Origin: Eucommia ulmoides | Lineage: Eukaryota; Streptophyta; Magnoliopsida; Garryales; Eucommiaceae | Length of the DNA stretch: 64,000 bases | Direction of reading: 5' to 3' | Assembly: GCA_016647705.1 (NCBI GenBank) | Contig: CM028333.1 | Location: forward strand, 6,479,616 to 6,543,615 | Part shown: one piece after another, positions 36,632 to 47,563 of the stretch | Layout: each line of letters starts with the position of its first letter | Numbering within the stretch: the first letter of the stretch is position 1 | Program-made: the position numbers and the translations under genes | The notes under the pieces: generated by a model | Told to the model about the DNA's origin: nothing | Databases searched by the model: none | Seen by the model: the letters and a program-made list of their open reading frames with translations, nothing else

Positions 36632-38519
36632 TGTAGACACGGCATTTTAATCATCCCGTAAAAATTTTATGCTTTATTTTATTTTTATTTTAAAAAAAAT
36701 AGAGAAAAAAAAGAAAATAAAAAATAAAAAAAGAACAGAAAGATAAAAGAAAAAAAAACTGAAAACAAAATGGAAAAAAAATGTTTCCTTATCAAAATGG
36801 GATTAGGTTTCCTTTTCCCTTTCCTTTTAGGTTTTGTTTCATTTTCCTCGTCGAATTGGGACTAAGGTTTTCTAGGATTTTTCACTCCACATCCTTCCTA
36901 TAAATAAGACTCTTCTCCTCATAGTTTGGACACAACAAAAATTCAGAGAGAAACCTTTCAAGGACATTCAAAAATTAAGAGGAGCCACCCCCTAGAAAAG
37001 TGATTCCCAAACACCTTTTCGGGAAGTCGTCTATGAGAGAGAAAAAGCCCGAGTATTGAAATTCTTAACCTAGAACAGGTATGTTTTTATTTTATTTTTT
37101 AGTTTATTTAAATATTTCCATAGTTTAAATTCTTGCAAACTTTATTCCTTTTAGTAGTCCGATGACTCGATAAAAAATGCCGAGATGAGGTTCCTCATTC
37201 TCAATCTGAACCTTTGAGCGTTTAGACGAGGATACCATATCGCTGTATTTTTTTACTTTCTATATTTTTATTTTTTTATTTTGTTTACAAATTCATAAAA
37301 AAAAAACTCAAAAAAATAAAGTCGTCCAATGATCTGATAAAAACGTCGGGGTAGGTTTCTCGTGCTTAAACTTAACCCCCGATCGTTAGGTGAAGGATGT
37401 TTTCATTATTTATTTTTCTGTATTTTTTATTTATTTGATTTATTTTTGTTATAAAAAAAATCCAAAAAAAATAATAAAATCTTTTATTTGTAGGAATTAA
37501 CCCTTACGAACCTTAAGATGAATCCGACGATTTGATAAATCGTGGGAAAATTTTTCGTGACCTCTTTTTCATTCCCCAACTCGAGTGAAATTTAGAAACG
37601 AATGGTTTTAGGAAATATCTTCCCTCGGTAAATTTTTTCATAGGATTTCATTTAAATTTCGGAAAGATTAATTCCAACAAAATTATTTTTGCGAATCTTC
37701 CCTCAATTCTCATATCCATAGAATTTGAGAAAATTTCAAATAGGGATTTCTTTAAATTAATCGGGCAAACTTAAAATAAATATTTTTAATTCGTTTAACA
37801 TATTTATTTTTGTATCATTTAAACGGCATATTTAGGACATTTTCATTACTTATACTTTTATTATTTTTTTATTTTTTCCACGCTACTATTTTTATTTAGT
37901 CACGACATGCATACCACTTATTTTTTATATTAAATAATTAAATCATTGCCACGCATAATCATATTAATTCATGTAGTGTTTCCATATTCGATTCATGTTA
38001 TTCATATCATTTCGCATTGACATATTTAAATTAAATTCTTTAATTTTTTTAGTCACTTTTGCATGAAAAATAAATTCATTTAGATGTTAGTTTTGCATTC
38101 ACATTTTCAAATATTATTCATCTATTTTAGTTTGCCTATTTAAATTAAAGAAGTTTCTTAGAAACATACATAAAACCCCCCGGAGACCATCCTCGTTGAA
38201 TCCTTAATATTCGATAAGAGGTTATACCGAGGGAACATTCCCAAAAATTCAAAAACTTGTCCCACCTTATTTATGAAAAATACCAAAAATATTTTATAAG
38301 AAGGAAATGATTTTAAAATAAAATAAAACATTCGGACTTAAATTAATTGGACATAAGGTACCATTTTCGGACGGGCGTCTTGGGGTGTCTAACATCTTCC
38401 CCGAGCGTAACCGACCCCTGAACCCTTAAATAAATCTTTGGTTTGACCGTGTTTTTTGGAGTCAACATTTTTACTTAGGCCTTTTAAATTATTTTCTAAA
38501 AATTCGGCGACCTAACACA
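36632..38519 (+). repeat. Long LTR of a TGTAGACACCG family, plus orientation
   Basis: It starts TGTAGACACGGCATTTTAAT and ends CCTAACACA, followed 20 bases later by GGTGGCGACTCC, a primer-site-like sequence. A TATA box lies at 36898 (CCTATAAATAAG). The 3' third aligns to the reverse complement of 41246-41480, including GACGGGCGTCTTGGGGTGTC (38377). The family is a gypsy-like or LARD-type element without visible coding sequence here; only about 150 bp of interior follows. Confidence 0.7.
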
Positions 38520-40129
38520 CCATTTAAACCCAATACTAGGTGGCGACTCCTTATTTCTTAAAACAGCCTAAGTATATTTTTTTAGAAAACCGAAGCTTTA
38601 AAAAATATCTTTCCTTAAGCTTATTTATTATTTATTATTCTTTTCCTTTATGAAAAATCGAGGTGAGTCACTCCCTTCTCTCACAATCTCTCTCCCTCTT
38701 CGATCTCGCGAGGACAGCGGCTTCGGCGAGGACTGCAATAATCTATTGAATCCTCGGTAGCCATCGCATCACCTATCCAGATCCGCCGAAGCTAAGACAC
38801 CCTTTACAATTGCCGCTCAATCACCATTCCCGGTGGTTTTTAAATAGATATATGCCTATCCGATCTGCTGCAGTAACCGTCATCGTCGATTCGACCAGAT
38901 CTGAGTTTGGATTGGCCAAATCTGAGTTTGATTTGGCCAAATCTAAGTTCAACTTGGTCGAATCTAGATGGCAATGGCCGGCGTACGACGGCATGTGGTC
39001 GGATCTAGACAGCGAACGGCGGTGGTCGGATTTAGATGGAGGTGGCCGGCGAGAGTCGGATCCGAAGATGTTTATATTATCAATTCATTATTGCATTTTT
39101 TGGAGGACTGCAAAGTTTCTACGGTCAAGTGTCATAAATTTCTCGAATTGTTGAATTGAATTATGTTTGCTCACCAAAAAATTGCCTCCTCATTGCTCTC
39201 ATTTAATTGATTTTGTTTTTAATTTTTTTTTTTTATTTTTCTTTTTTTAAAGTGTGGAGGTTCATGTCATGACACTGTCCCCAACAATGTTTTAAGTACA
39301 TTTTAGATTTTTTCTTTCTTTCTTTCTTTAATGTAAAGTATTTTGTATGTCATGGAGATTTTATTTTTATTTTTATTTTTATTTTTATTTTTTATTTCTT
39401 ACCAATTTATGAAAATGAATGATTACCTTAAAGAATTGTATTGTATCATTGTGTGCTATATTTGTGAATTGTGACATAATGTAATACTTAATGGACTGCA
39501 AAATTTTAAGGTTGGTTAGTGATTGATTAAAATTGGGTGGCAATTTGTAATTTTTTAAAAGAGTAGGTCAATATGTATTTTTTTTCTTTGAACTGCTTTT
39601 TTAGCTAAATATTGATGCATATATATTTTTTTCCTTTTCAAGTGATTGAATTTCAATTTATCATTGTGTCTAAACACATGATTTGGGTGGGGTAATGAAA
39701 TATTTTCAGTTTTTTTTATATTGTTTTGGTTTTTTTTTTTTTTGGAAGAGGTTTTTTTTTAGTTGTTTTTGGTCGGTTTTTTTTTTATATATATTTATTA
39801 AGAACCTAGAAGTAACAGTTGAATTCAATTATTAAAAAAAATGTTTGTTTCCTTTCTTAGAGTATAGGAAAAAGTACCCTTTAGATTTTTTTTTTCCTCT
39901 CTATTGTGAAGTATTTTGTATATGAGTATGTCATGATGATTTTATTTTGACTCATGTTTAATTGCGATTATATTAATACCTGAGTATTAATGTTATTGAT
40001 ACATATTGTATTATATTTGTAATAAACTATTAGTATCAAATAGGTATATAATGTTGTATAAATAGATTATATGTAAAATAAAAATAAAATAAAAAAATAT
40101 TTTTGAGGTTCAATTTTTTTTTTTTTTAC
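38520..40129. other. Interior stub of the long-LTR element and T-rich Helitron body
   Basis: 38520-38665 matches the interior start of the inverted partner (reverse complement of about 41100-41245). From 38666 a GC-richer patch with open but unconvincing frames continues to 39150, then T-rich sequence with a (TTTTA)n tract at 39361-39392. No gene supported. Confidence 0.6.
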
Positions 40130-40162
40130 ACCCATGCCTTCAGGCACAGGTTATAGGCTAGT
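40130..40162 (+). other. Helitron-like 3' terminal hairpin and CTAG|T
   Basis: Stem 40130-40139 pairs with 40142-40151 with two mismatches and a 2-nt loop; CTAG ends at 40161 and the next base is T. Confidence 0.65.
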
Positions 40163-40503
40163 ATAAATATATATTTAAAAATTTGGAAGGTCGACTTTGG
40201 TTATTGAAAGTATTATTTATTGTTGGAATTGGAATCCAAATCCACGGAATTGGAATTTGTTTTGGTTTTGACGTTTTGTACTCTTGAAGGTTGACAAAAT
40301 CTTGCTTTGGTCCCTTTGGTTTCAATTTGAACATATTAACATTTTAGTACTAAAATTGACTCGATAAATTGAATATAATTATCGTCATCGTATTGAAAAA
40401 TTTCTCAGATTTTTCTAAAACAAAATATTGTTTATTCGGTTTTAGAGTTAATTCTCCAAAAGGGAGATACCATGTGACTGCCTTGGAAAACCGGGTTGTT
40501 ACA
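40162..40503 (+). repeat. 3' LTR of the Tekay-like element, right part
   Basis: Aligns to 17525-17856, for example ATTTGGAAGGTCGACTTTGG and GTTGGAATTGGAATCCAAAT, and ends GGGTTGTTACA, keeping the terminal CA. It is followed by TACAT, the right target duplication. Confidence 0.85.
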
Positions 40504-40508
40504 TACAT

Positions 40509-40595
40509 TGTCGTCAATAAATAAATAAATAAAAATAGATGAACTATTTGCATTACTAAAAAAAAAAAAAAAAAAACAGAAAACCGTTTACATTA

Positions 40596-40632
<37 letters not shown>

Positions 40633-40680
40633 AACAAATTAAGAAGTCCAAAAACTTCTTCTGTATTAATCGGGGTTGAG
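40509..40680. repeat. A-rich low-complexity tract
   Basis: Long A-runs at 40559-40577 and 40598-40630 with a little unique sequence. No gene. Confidence 0.7.
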
Positions 40681-40689
40681 ATGAGTGGC

Positions 40690-41085
40690 ATCAATCTGAC
40701 TCAAGAGAAGGGAAAAGACCTAGCTCCTCTGAGTTCAAGTTAGAGTGGTAGAAGTCGTGATCCTCATATTGGTTGACGGTACGAACCAACTCTCAGATTT
40801 TCTCTTTCTTCTCTTTGTCCTTCTCCCAGAGCTTATACCTCATCTCCTTCATCAGATCGACATATTGCTTATGTAGATGCACGTGACCCATAAGCTCGCG
40901 ATTCTCTGGATCCGCCTACCTCAAGTGCTCCCTAAGCTCATGGAGCTGAGAAACTGCACGAAAATGTGTAGCCTCCAGAGAGTAGAAGATGGCGCAAGCG
41001 TCTTCTAGGGCACGTAGGCGAGGGTGCTATTTTGATGAGATCTTCGCCATCACCATATACTCGTGGAAGCGCTGGCCCGTTAATG
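40690..41085 (-). pseudogene. Unrecognised charged, coiled-coil-like ORF remnant
   Basis: On minus one frame reads almost continuously for about 130 codons with three stops: RFHEYMVMAKISSK, then ALEDACAIFYSLEATHFRAV, QLHELREHL, DPENRELMGHVHLHKQYVDL, MKEMRYKLWEKDKEKKEK and ELVRTVNQYEDHDFYHSN. Composition (Glu, Lys, Leu, His) and continuity suggest a decayed protein-coding gene, perhaps a gag-like or accessory ORF of the element whose LTR lies at 41246-43960. I do not recognise a named domain. Confidence 0.5.
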
Positions 41086-41245
41086 TACCCCGAATTTTGA
41101 AAAAAAAAAAATATGAAGCATTTTTGTTTTTTTTTTGAAAAAAAAATATTAAAGAGAGAAAATTTTTAAAGCAAAGGTTTTCTCATAAAATAACTTAAGC
41201 CAATTTTAGAAAAAATATTCACTACCTAACATTGAGTTTAAATAG

Positions 41246-41793
41246 AGTGCTAGGTCACTGAATTTTTTAAAACGATTTGAAAAAGGTTTAAGTAAAATTT
41301 TGATTCCAAAAAGCGCGATCTGGCCAAAGATTCATTTTTAAGGGTTCATGGGTTAGTTACGCTCGGGAAAGGTGTTAGACACCCCGAGACGCCCGTCTGA
41401 AAACAGTACCTTATCCAATTAAGTCTAATCAAGTTTTAAATCTGAATTCCTTATTTGATTTTGAAATCTCTAATTATAAAATTAAAAAAAAAATGTTTTT
41501 TTTATTTTCTTATTAATTTTTTTTAATTTCGTTTTTCATTTTTTTTTAAAAATAAAGAGAAAACTTTTTTTGAATTTTCATGAAATAAAATGAAAACACA
41601 AATTTTTGTTTTATTTTAATTTTTTTAAATGTTCTCCCAGTATGATCGCTTATAAAATATTAATGATTTGATAAGGATGACTCCCGGGGAGTTTAATGTC
41701 TCGGTTTTTAAGTTTGGGTTATTTTGATAAAAGGAAGAAACATGGATACTAAAATGTATTTTTTGCAAAAAACTCTTCTTCTTTTTTATTAAA

Positions 41794-41826
<33 letters not shown>

Positions 41827-42682
41827 GTTGTTGTTGTTGAAACAAAACATAGGGTAGTTGATTTGTTTTAGAAAATATGATAAATCACATTTTTGAGAAA
41901 ATTTCATCCTTAAAAAAGTCTATTTTTTAGTGAAAATAATTTGGAATGACTTCGTTTTTAGTGATTTTTTCAAAAAATACTCCCCTCTTGAAAAAAGACT
42001 ATATTTTTCTTATTCACAAATTTTTTTTTTTGGTGCGTTTTAAAAAAACCAAAATGGTTGATTCTTTTTTTATAATATTTATTTTTACAAAAAAAAGAAA
42101 CTATTTTTTTACATATTTTTATAATGAAACATTTATGAGAAGCAAACAAAATTTCTTTTCTTCAATTTTATCAACTTATCCTAAGCTCAAAATCTAACTT
42201 AGGGAAGTGCCCTCCTAAACCCACATAAAGTGCATAAAATAAAATTATAGAAGTAAAAGCACAAAAAGACGCAGAATAGGAAAATAAAAGCGTGGAAAGG
42301 CGCAACATGCTAAATAAATACAAGAAATAAAAAGCGCAAAAAAGTGCAGAATGGGAAAATAAATGCAGAAAAGTAAATTGATTTTTAAGTATTACAATGG
42401 AATGTCCTCTTAAGTTTTGTTCAATTTTAGATCCATCCTTTCAAGTGGTTTAAGCAAAAATAAATGTGTAATTAAAGAGTAGAAAAAACTTTCCTGATCG
42501 TGGAGTGTTTCTCCCTTTTTACTTATTTTTCATTTGTTTCTCCTTTTAGCAAAACTCAAATTCTCCTTTATTTTTATATTACCAAAACCTCACACCCAAA
42601 TGAAAACCAAAAAAAGAAAAACAAGCCAAGATAAGAAAAACCAAACTAAATCTTAAAAGAAATTCCCAAAAACCAAAAAAAA

Positions 42683-42723
<41 letters not shown>

Positions 42724-43960
42724 TTTTTTCCTCTTTTTTTTGTTTGCCAAACATCCCCCAAACCCAAAAAGATTTCTCTCTCTCTCTCCTTGGGCGAAAC
42801 CCAGCTCCCCAAAAAAACTCTTTTAGAATAGAGTGGATTGCCTTTTTATAGGCGAAACTCAACTCCCTTTTTTTATTTATGTATATTATTTTTTTTCTTT
42901 TTTAAGCGGTGCAAATGTTGCAATTCCTTTTTCAATTTTAGGGGCTGCTTGTGCAGCCCCTTTTGAGGTTTAGGGGTTGCACAAGCAACCCCTTGGGTAG
43001 CTTGCACGCAACCTCCATTTTATTATTTTATATATATATATATATATTCAAAACCTTTTTATAGATTAAAATCAAATTGCTCATAATTTAATTGGATTCA
43101 AAACAAAGTTCATCAATTTCATGAATTTTAAAAATATCCAAATTTAAGGGCCAAAATGAAAATTTTCAAATGTTTTAATTTCACTTGATTGATTTTTTTA
43201 TTTTTTTTCAAATTGAATTTTGAAAACTTAAAGACCAAATAAAACATGATAATGTTTTCAAGATACAATTCTATTTGATCAACTTAGTTCAAGAAATAAT
43301 TTTTATAAATTTTCATTTTGGTCCCAAATTTTTCCTTTGACTCCCCGAACCCGAATTGGAGTTTTGACTCGAATTTTCAAAAGTCAATCATTTTCAAAGA
43401 CTTAGTAGAAAATTTTGAATCAAAATTGGTCCCCTCTAGATGTCAATTTAAAGTTTTCCCAAAAATTCAATTAAGCCTTCTAAACTTTCTAATTCGGCAA
43501 ATTGTTTCAATCAGTTTACTCGGGGGACCATTGGAATTATGAGACTTTCATTTAGTTTGATTTGAGATTAAGTGAACTTTTCAAAGATTAGTTTTGAACT
43601 TTGGGTTCAAATATCAATCTTTCGAATTTTCAATTTAGTCCCAAAACTTTTTTAAAATGAATAATTTTGATTCGAAACCCTCAATTGGATAACCTTTTGT
43701 CTTAATTGGATTTTTGAGATATTAATTTAAATCTTAGAGACTTAATTTATTATTTTAAACCTCCAATTAAACGAATAAGATTTTCAATTGCAAAATTTAA
43801 ATTTGAATTTATTCCTGGAACCTTCGAATCGACCCTTCATTTTTATTTGGATATTCTCAAAATTCACGAATCACTGACTCGACAAAAATCAACATTTATT
43901 ATTATTATTATTATTATTTTGAAATGCCATACATAGGCGGGACAAAATGCGGTGTCTACA
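41246..43960 (-). repeat. Long LTR of the TGTAGACACCG family, minus orientation
   Basis: On minus it starts TGTAGACACCGCATTTTGTC at 43960 and ends near GACCTAGCAC at 41246, with TATA box CCTATAAAAAGG at about 42842-42853. It is longer than the partner at 36632, about 2.7 kb, partly because of T-runs (41802-41826) and (TA)n at 42689-42720. Its interior side (41100-41245) matches the partner. It interrupts the Tat element between 16600 and 43961. Confidence 0.7.
42941..42992. promoter_or_regulatory. Twin perfect hairpins upstream of the LTR TATA box
   Basis: 42941-42960 is GGGGCTGC-TTGT-GCAGCCCC and 42973-42992 is GGGGTTGC-ACAA-GCAACCCC. Each has a perfect 8-bp stem and a 4-nt loop. The second is the reverse complement of the first except for a paired C-to-T / G-to-A exchange in the stem. 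They lie about 90 to 140 bp upstream of the minus-strand TATA box. Confidence 0.85.
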
Positions 43961-44444
43961 CCTATCTTAACTTTTTTCTGTCTTTCGTTACGGATAGCTT
44001 TGAAAGTGGACGATGAAGAGGGCGTCAACATAATTTCGATAGGAATAGGGCTAAGTAAGGAGAGAAAGAGAAAGAATGATTTTTCTTTGAAATCTCAAAA
44101 GGCAAATATTGGTTGTGCAAAATCTTAACACATGGTTTGACTTTAAATAGCTAAACTAACGAGTGAAAATGATAAAGAAAGTGAAAACGAATTGTCAAGC
44201 ATATGCATTTATAACAAATAAGTGACATGAAGTGACAAAATACGTATGGTAATTATGAAAGCATATTTCCAATACTAATGGGGGCGGCCACTGTTTAAAC
44301 ATGTCATAATTACAAAAGTATCATCATTACAAAAATAGCAGGCATTAAAAACTGAAAAGACAATCGTCAAATCAGGGTATTGAACTCTGGTCTGCGACGT
44401 GTGGTTGGCCAGCAATTTGAAGTCAAGTAATAGTAAAGACAAGA
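43961..44444. other. Tat interior downstream of the antisense ORF
   Basis: No gene. Non-coding continuation of the Tat 3' region between the long-LTR boundary and the last codons of the antisense ORF. Confidence 0.6.
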
Positions 44445-46740
44445 TCATTGGGTAGAGCTTGATCCACAAGAGAGAGTTGGATCGATAACGAGCCGATCAG
44501 AGGGGTTTGGGACTGAGGTACCAATAGGCACCTCAACGGCTGATGTAGAGATCTCTGGAAAAGGGATTGGTAGCTCAGCAGATGGAACCTCACCCTCAGC
44601 AGGCACTATCCTCTTCTTCCTCCTCATCTTCCAATTCTCTTTCCAAAAAGAAAAGGTCGAGCTCTAGATGCTCCCTCGCCACAAAGCCTTGGCAATGTTG
44701 GTAGTCGACCAATTGAAAGCTCTCTTTCAGGGTGTCAAATTGCTCCCAGAGCTTATTAATCTTATCTCCACTCTCATTCACGCTCTGCTCCATCTGTAGT
44801 CATCTTTTTCACCACCTTCGACTGGTTGGTAGACTTCATCTCCAATCTAGCAGTCTTGAGTTTTTCCTTATCCAGCTCAGCAGAAACCTAGCTCTTCTTA
44901 CTCTCCAAGCACTGGGGGTATCATCCATGGCCTGGAGGACAGCATCCTTGGCCTGGAAATCAATCTTCAGTAAAGTCACCTCCGACTGTGTTGAGCTGAG
45001 CTCTCCCCTTAACGAAGAGTTTTCAGCAAGATACCTGTTGTTTTTCGTGATTAACTGTTGGTTTCTCTTCTACAGAACTTCACATTGAGTATTGGCAACA
45101 TACAAGTCAGCTCCAAACTTTTCCTTTGACGACCTTGTCACGGCCAGGTCAGTCTCAAGACAAACCCTTTGCTCTTGAAGAACACGAAAGTCCTCCTCCA
45201 GACGATTGGACTCTATCAGCTGATGCATAAGCTGAGTATCCAACTCAGCCATGTCATCAGAACTCCCCGCAAGCATAGAAGAAATATGGATGCTCTGCAA
45301 AACAGAATCAATTGATAAAAAAACCTATAGACCAGCTTTTTAAAAAAAATCTAAACATACTGAAGAAAAATAAAATTACCTAGAGAAGTGCACAAATAAG
45401 GGTCCGAAAAAGCTTTGCACGACTGCAATTCTCAATTAAGGCAAAGACTCTTGTCCCAGGACTGCTCAAACAAAGTCCAAATAGCATTATCAAAGATCTC
45501 ATGGCAATTTGGGATTAAAAGGCATGTCTCCTTCAGCAGATGACACATCTACTCATGAGACGTGCCTCAACTGCTCAGAGAAGTAGACATGCCTTGGCTG
45601 GATATAGTGAAAGCAGGAGGAAGTGGAGGAATGTTGGTTGTGGCAGGTTCTGGGGCATGAATTATAAGGGTCCCAGCTACACGAGTGACAAGCTCCAGCC
45701 CCCAAATTTTTGTAGGAAATGGAACTTGAGTGTTGGAGACCAGTACAAAAACCACCCCATGACAACGTCTGCTCAGCGGTTAAGAGTTGTCAGAGTCAAA
45801 CGATGAGGAAAAGATGAGCCAAGCTGCCAGGGATTAAGGAGCTGCCAGACAAGCTGCAGCAAGCTGAGCAGCTGATTGTGGGGCTGGTTGCCCAGATGGC
45901 CGAGAAGTTTTCTTTACTGTTCTTTTTCTCTTTCCTAAGGCTAAATTGTGAAAACGACTGACTCTTTAAGCATCCATCTCTAGCAGTACAAATAGGTCGA
46001 AGGTAAGGACGTAAAGACTTTACAAGACCTCTTATCTGGGACCAGGAGCTTCTTTTGTTCATCCTCAATCTTAGGTGTAAAGCGAAGACTCTTGCAGGCA
46101 CTTCCACCTGTACAAGATGACCCAGGAAAATATCACAAATTTGGATTGCAAAGGACAAAAGGAAAAGAAAATTACTTGAGAAGTTAAAATGCTTCAGTAC
46201 GACTGGATGTTGCCCTATCTCATTAGAGGATAACTCCTAATTACCCTTGAATAAGAGATATCTCCTCTGCCAACCTCCTTTCACTGCAGCAGGAAAGTCG
46301 GTAAGGAAAGAGTACTTCTTGATGGCTGAGTAATAGAATTTCCTAGTATCGTGAAGAAATTTGAGGGAATAGACACTCCTAATCATTCCTATAGTGAGTG
46401 GAACATTGTTCACCCGAGAAAGGGCTAAAAACCCCATGATCTAACAGAATTCGTTGGGTGCTAATTGGGCTAGGTTGATCTCTAATTGACGAAAGAGGTT
46501 ATGAAGAAAAGGGATAAAAGGAAGCCTAAGGCCATATTCGAACATCCATATAAAGAGACATATCTCATCCTCTTTGGCGCTATAGGGATGTTCATCCTCG
46601 AATGGAACCCTAACTGAAATCGATGAAGGGATATTGTATTTTTCTCGGAATGACTCAAGTCATTCCTCCCTAAAGGAACTAGCACCATAATCTCTCCAGT
46701 TAACTGGGGGATCGGTGGACTGACGGGCTTTGGAAGACAT
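44445..46740 (-). pseudogene. Antisense ORF of the Tat element (putative gypsy-type transposon domain plus coiled coil)
   Basis: It reads opposite to gag-pol, starting at an ATG at 46738-46740 (MSSKARQSTDPPVNWRDYGA). The N-terminal third, in shifted frames, contains EYGLRLPFIPFLHNLF-like wording and MGFLALSRVNNVPLTI (46400), which resemble the Pfam family called putative gypsy-type transposon. The C-terminal half is heptad-rich: LDTQLMHQLIESNRLEEDF, RVCLETDLAVTRSSKEKF (45070-45300) and DKINKLWEQFDTLKESF (44596-44793), ending in an acidic stretch. Tat-lineage elements such as Grande and Retand are known for antisense ORFs here. Several frameshifts and stops mean no full protein. Function unknown. 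Confidence 0.65.
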
Positions 46741-46950
46741 CGTATGCTCCGCAAGAGGAGTCGACGATGAACCAGCCTCCGCTGGGTGTTTGATGAACTC
46801 AACATAATCTAAAACAAAATAACAAAGATCAAAAATCGAATGCATACAACTACATAATCATGAGATTGAATGAAGACAAGAACTTACGCGAATGGAGATG
46901 TGACCTTTCTTCTCTCTTCTTTGAATCTTCACGAAAGTCAAGAAAGCAAA

Positions 46951-47558
46951 TAATATGGGAAACATTCCCGCCCACAATTAATAGAAGCTTGAAAGCCTTG
47001 ATGAGTCGGGTCGAGTTAATAATCCGACCCGAAAGTAGTAACACGGTGGTCACTCCGGGCTGAACATACTAGCCCACCGGGAATAAGGTCAGCTCATAAT
47101 AAACGGCCCGATACATGAATAGAAGAAGGCCATATAAAGAGGCCCAATCAAGGGTAAAGAAAATCCCACAGTGGAAGGCCAATTGGAGGTAAGTCTAAGA
47201 ACTCCTACGCCCCCCACGTCTTGAGGAGAACTACAACAAACCAACCGTTTGTGGGTGAGATTACCATCAAATCCCATGAAATTAGGAGATGATCGTGGAG
47301 AGGGCGACCTCACCAACATAACGGCACCAATTGAAAAGTTTATATAAAGGGAAGGTATCAACATATTATTTTAATTGTCAAGTACTTGATCTCTCACTCA
47401 AAAATAGACTAATTTATTCTCAGGTCGGAGATTCTTTGGCTAACACCACACTGGTGTCCCTTTGAACTAATCGATTTTGCAGATTGTAGTAGAAGGTTTT
47501 GAAGGTCTTTAGCACGTGATTGATCATTCACACGTGCTAGAAATTTTTGGCAACATCA
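46951..47558 (+). repeat. 3' LTR of the Tat element
   Basis: Begins TAATATGGGA (TG mutated to TA) and ends CAACATCA. It contains a TATA box (TTTATATAAAGGG, 47339) and matches 9304-9909 along its whole length. It is followed by TCATG and not by a primer site, as expected for a 3' LTR. Confidence 0.8.
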
Positions 47559-47563
47559 TCATG

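Larger units (their letters stand above)
36050..40161 (+). mobile_element. Possible non-autonomous Helitron (3' end clear, 5' end uncertain)
   Basis: The 3' end shows a 10-bp imperfect hairpin (ACCCATGCCT ... AGGCACAGGT, 40130-40151, 8 of 10 pairs) ten bases before CTAG (40158-40161) and a following T, the classical Helitron terminus. Beyond it the Tekay-like LTR resumes inside its (TA)n tract, a suitable A/T target. The suggested 5' end (TTATATATATAATAGGACAG, 36051) resembles plant Helitron starts but lacks the initial TC, and the left flank is not LTR. No RepHel protein is encoded. Confidence 0.5.
16608..40503 (+). mobile_element. Tekay/Del-like non-autonomous LTR element with nested insertions in its 3' LTR
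   Basis: The order is 5' LTR (16608-17856), initiator-Met primer site, ~2 kb non-coding interior, polypurine tract (GGACGAAATTTATTTAAAGG context, 19802-19830), then a 3' LTR whose left part is 19831-20424 and right part 40162-40503. The flanks are TACAT on both sides (16603-16607 and 40504-40508), a perfect 5-bp target duplication that ties the distant halves together. The 3' leader resembles chromoviruses of the Tekay/Del group. No gag or pol is encoded, so it would need an autonomous partner. Confidence 0.75.
9304..47558 (+). mobile_element. Tat-lineage Ty3/gypsy element split by ~27 kb of nested insertions
   Basis: Two LTRs of the same family and orientation (9304-9909 and 46951-47558, 606 and 608 bp, roughly 85% alike by eye) bracket gag-pol (9959-15306), a tandem-repeat 3' region (15530-16165) and an antisense ORF (44445-46740), the known order of Tat elements. 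The bases outside are TAATG (9299-9303) and TCATG (47559-47563), a target duplication with one change. Both outer flanks carry the same degenerate repeat. Leaving out 16601 to 43960 gives about 10.9 kb, a normal Tat length. The alternative, two separate elements, is less likely because one side has only a 5' half and the other only a 3' half. Confidence 0.75.

Noticed and set aside
38810-39159. Plus-strand frames with RSEFGLAKSEFDLAKSKF repeats
   Set aside because: Short internal duplication in a GC-rich patch of the Helitron-like segment; no recognised domain.
42579-42862. Overlapping minus-strand frames with IYIYIY
   Set aside because: Open because of the (TA)n tract inside a non-coding LTR.
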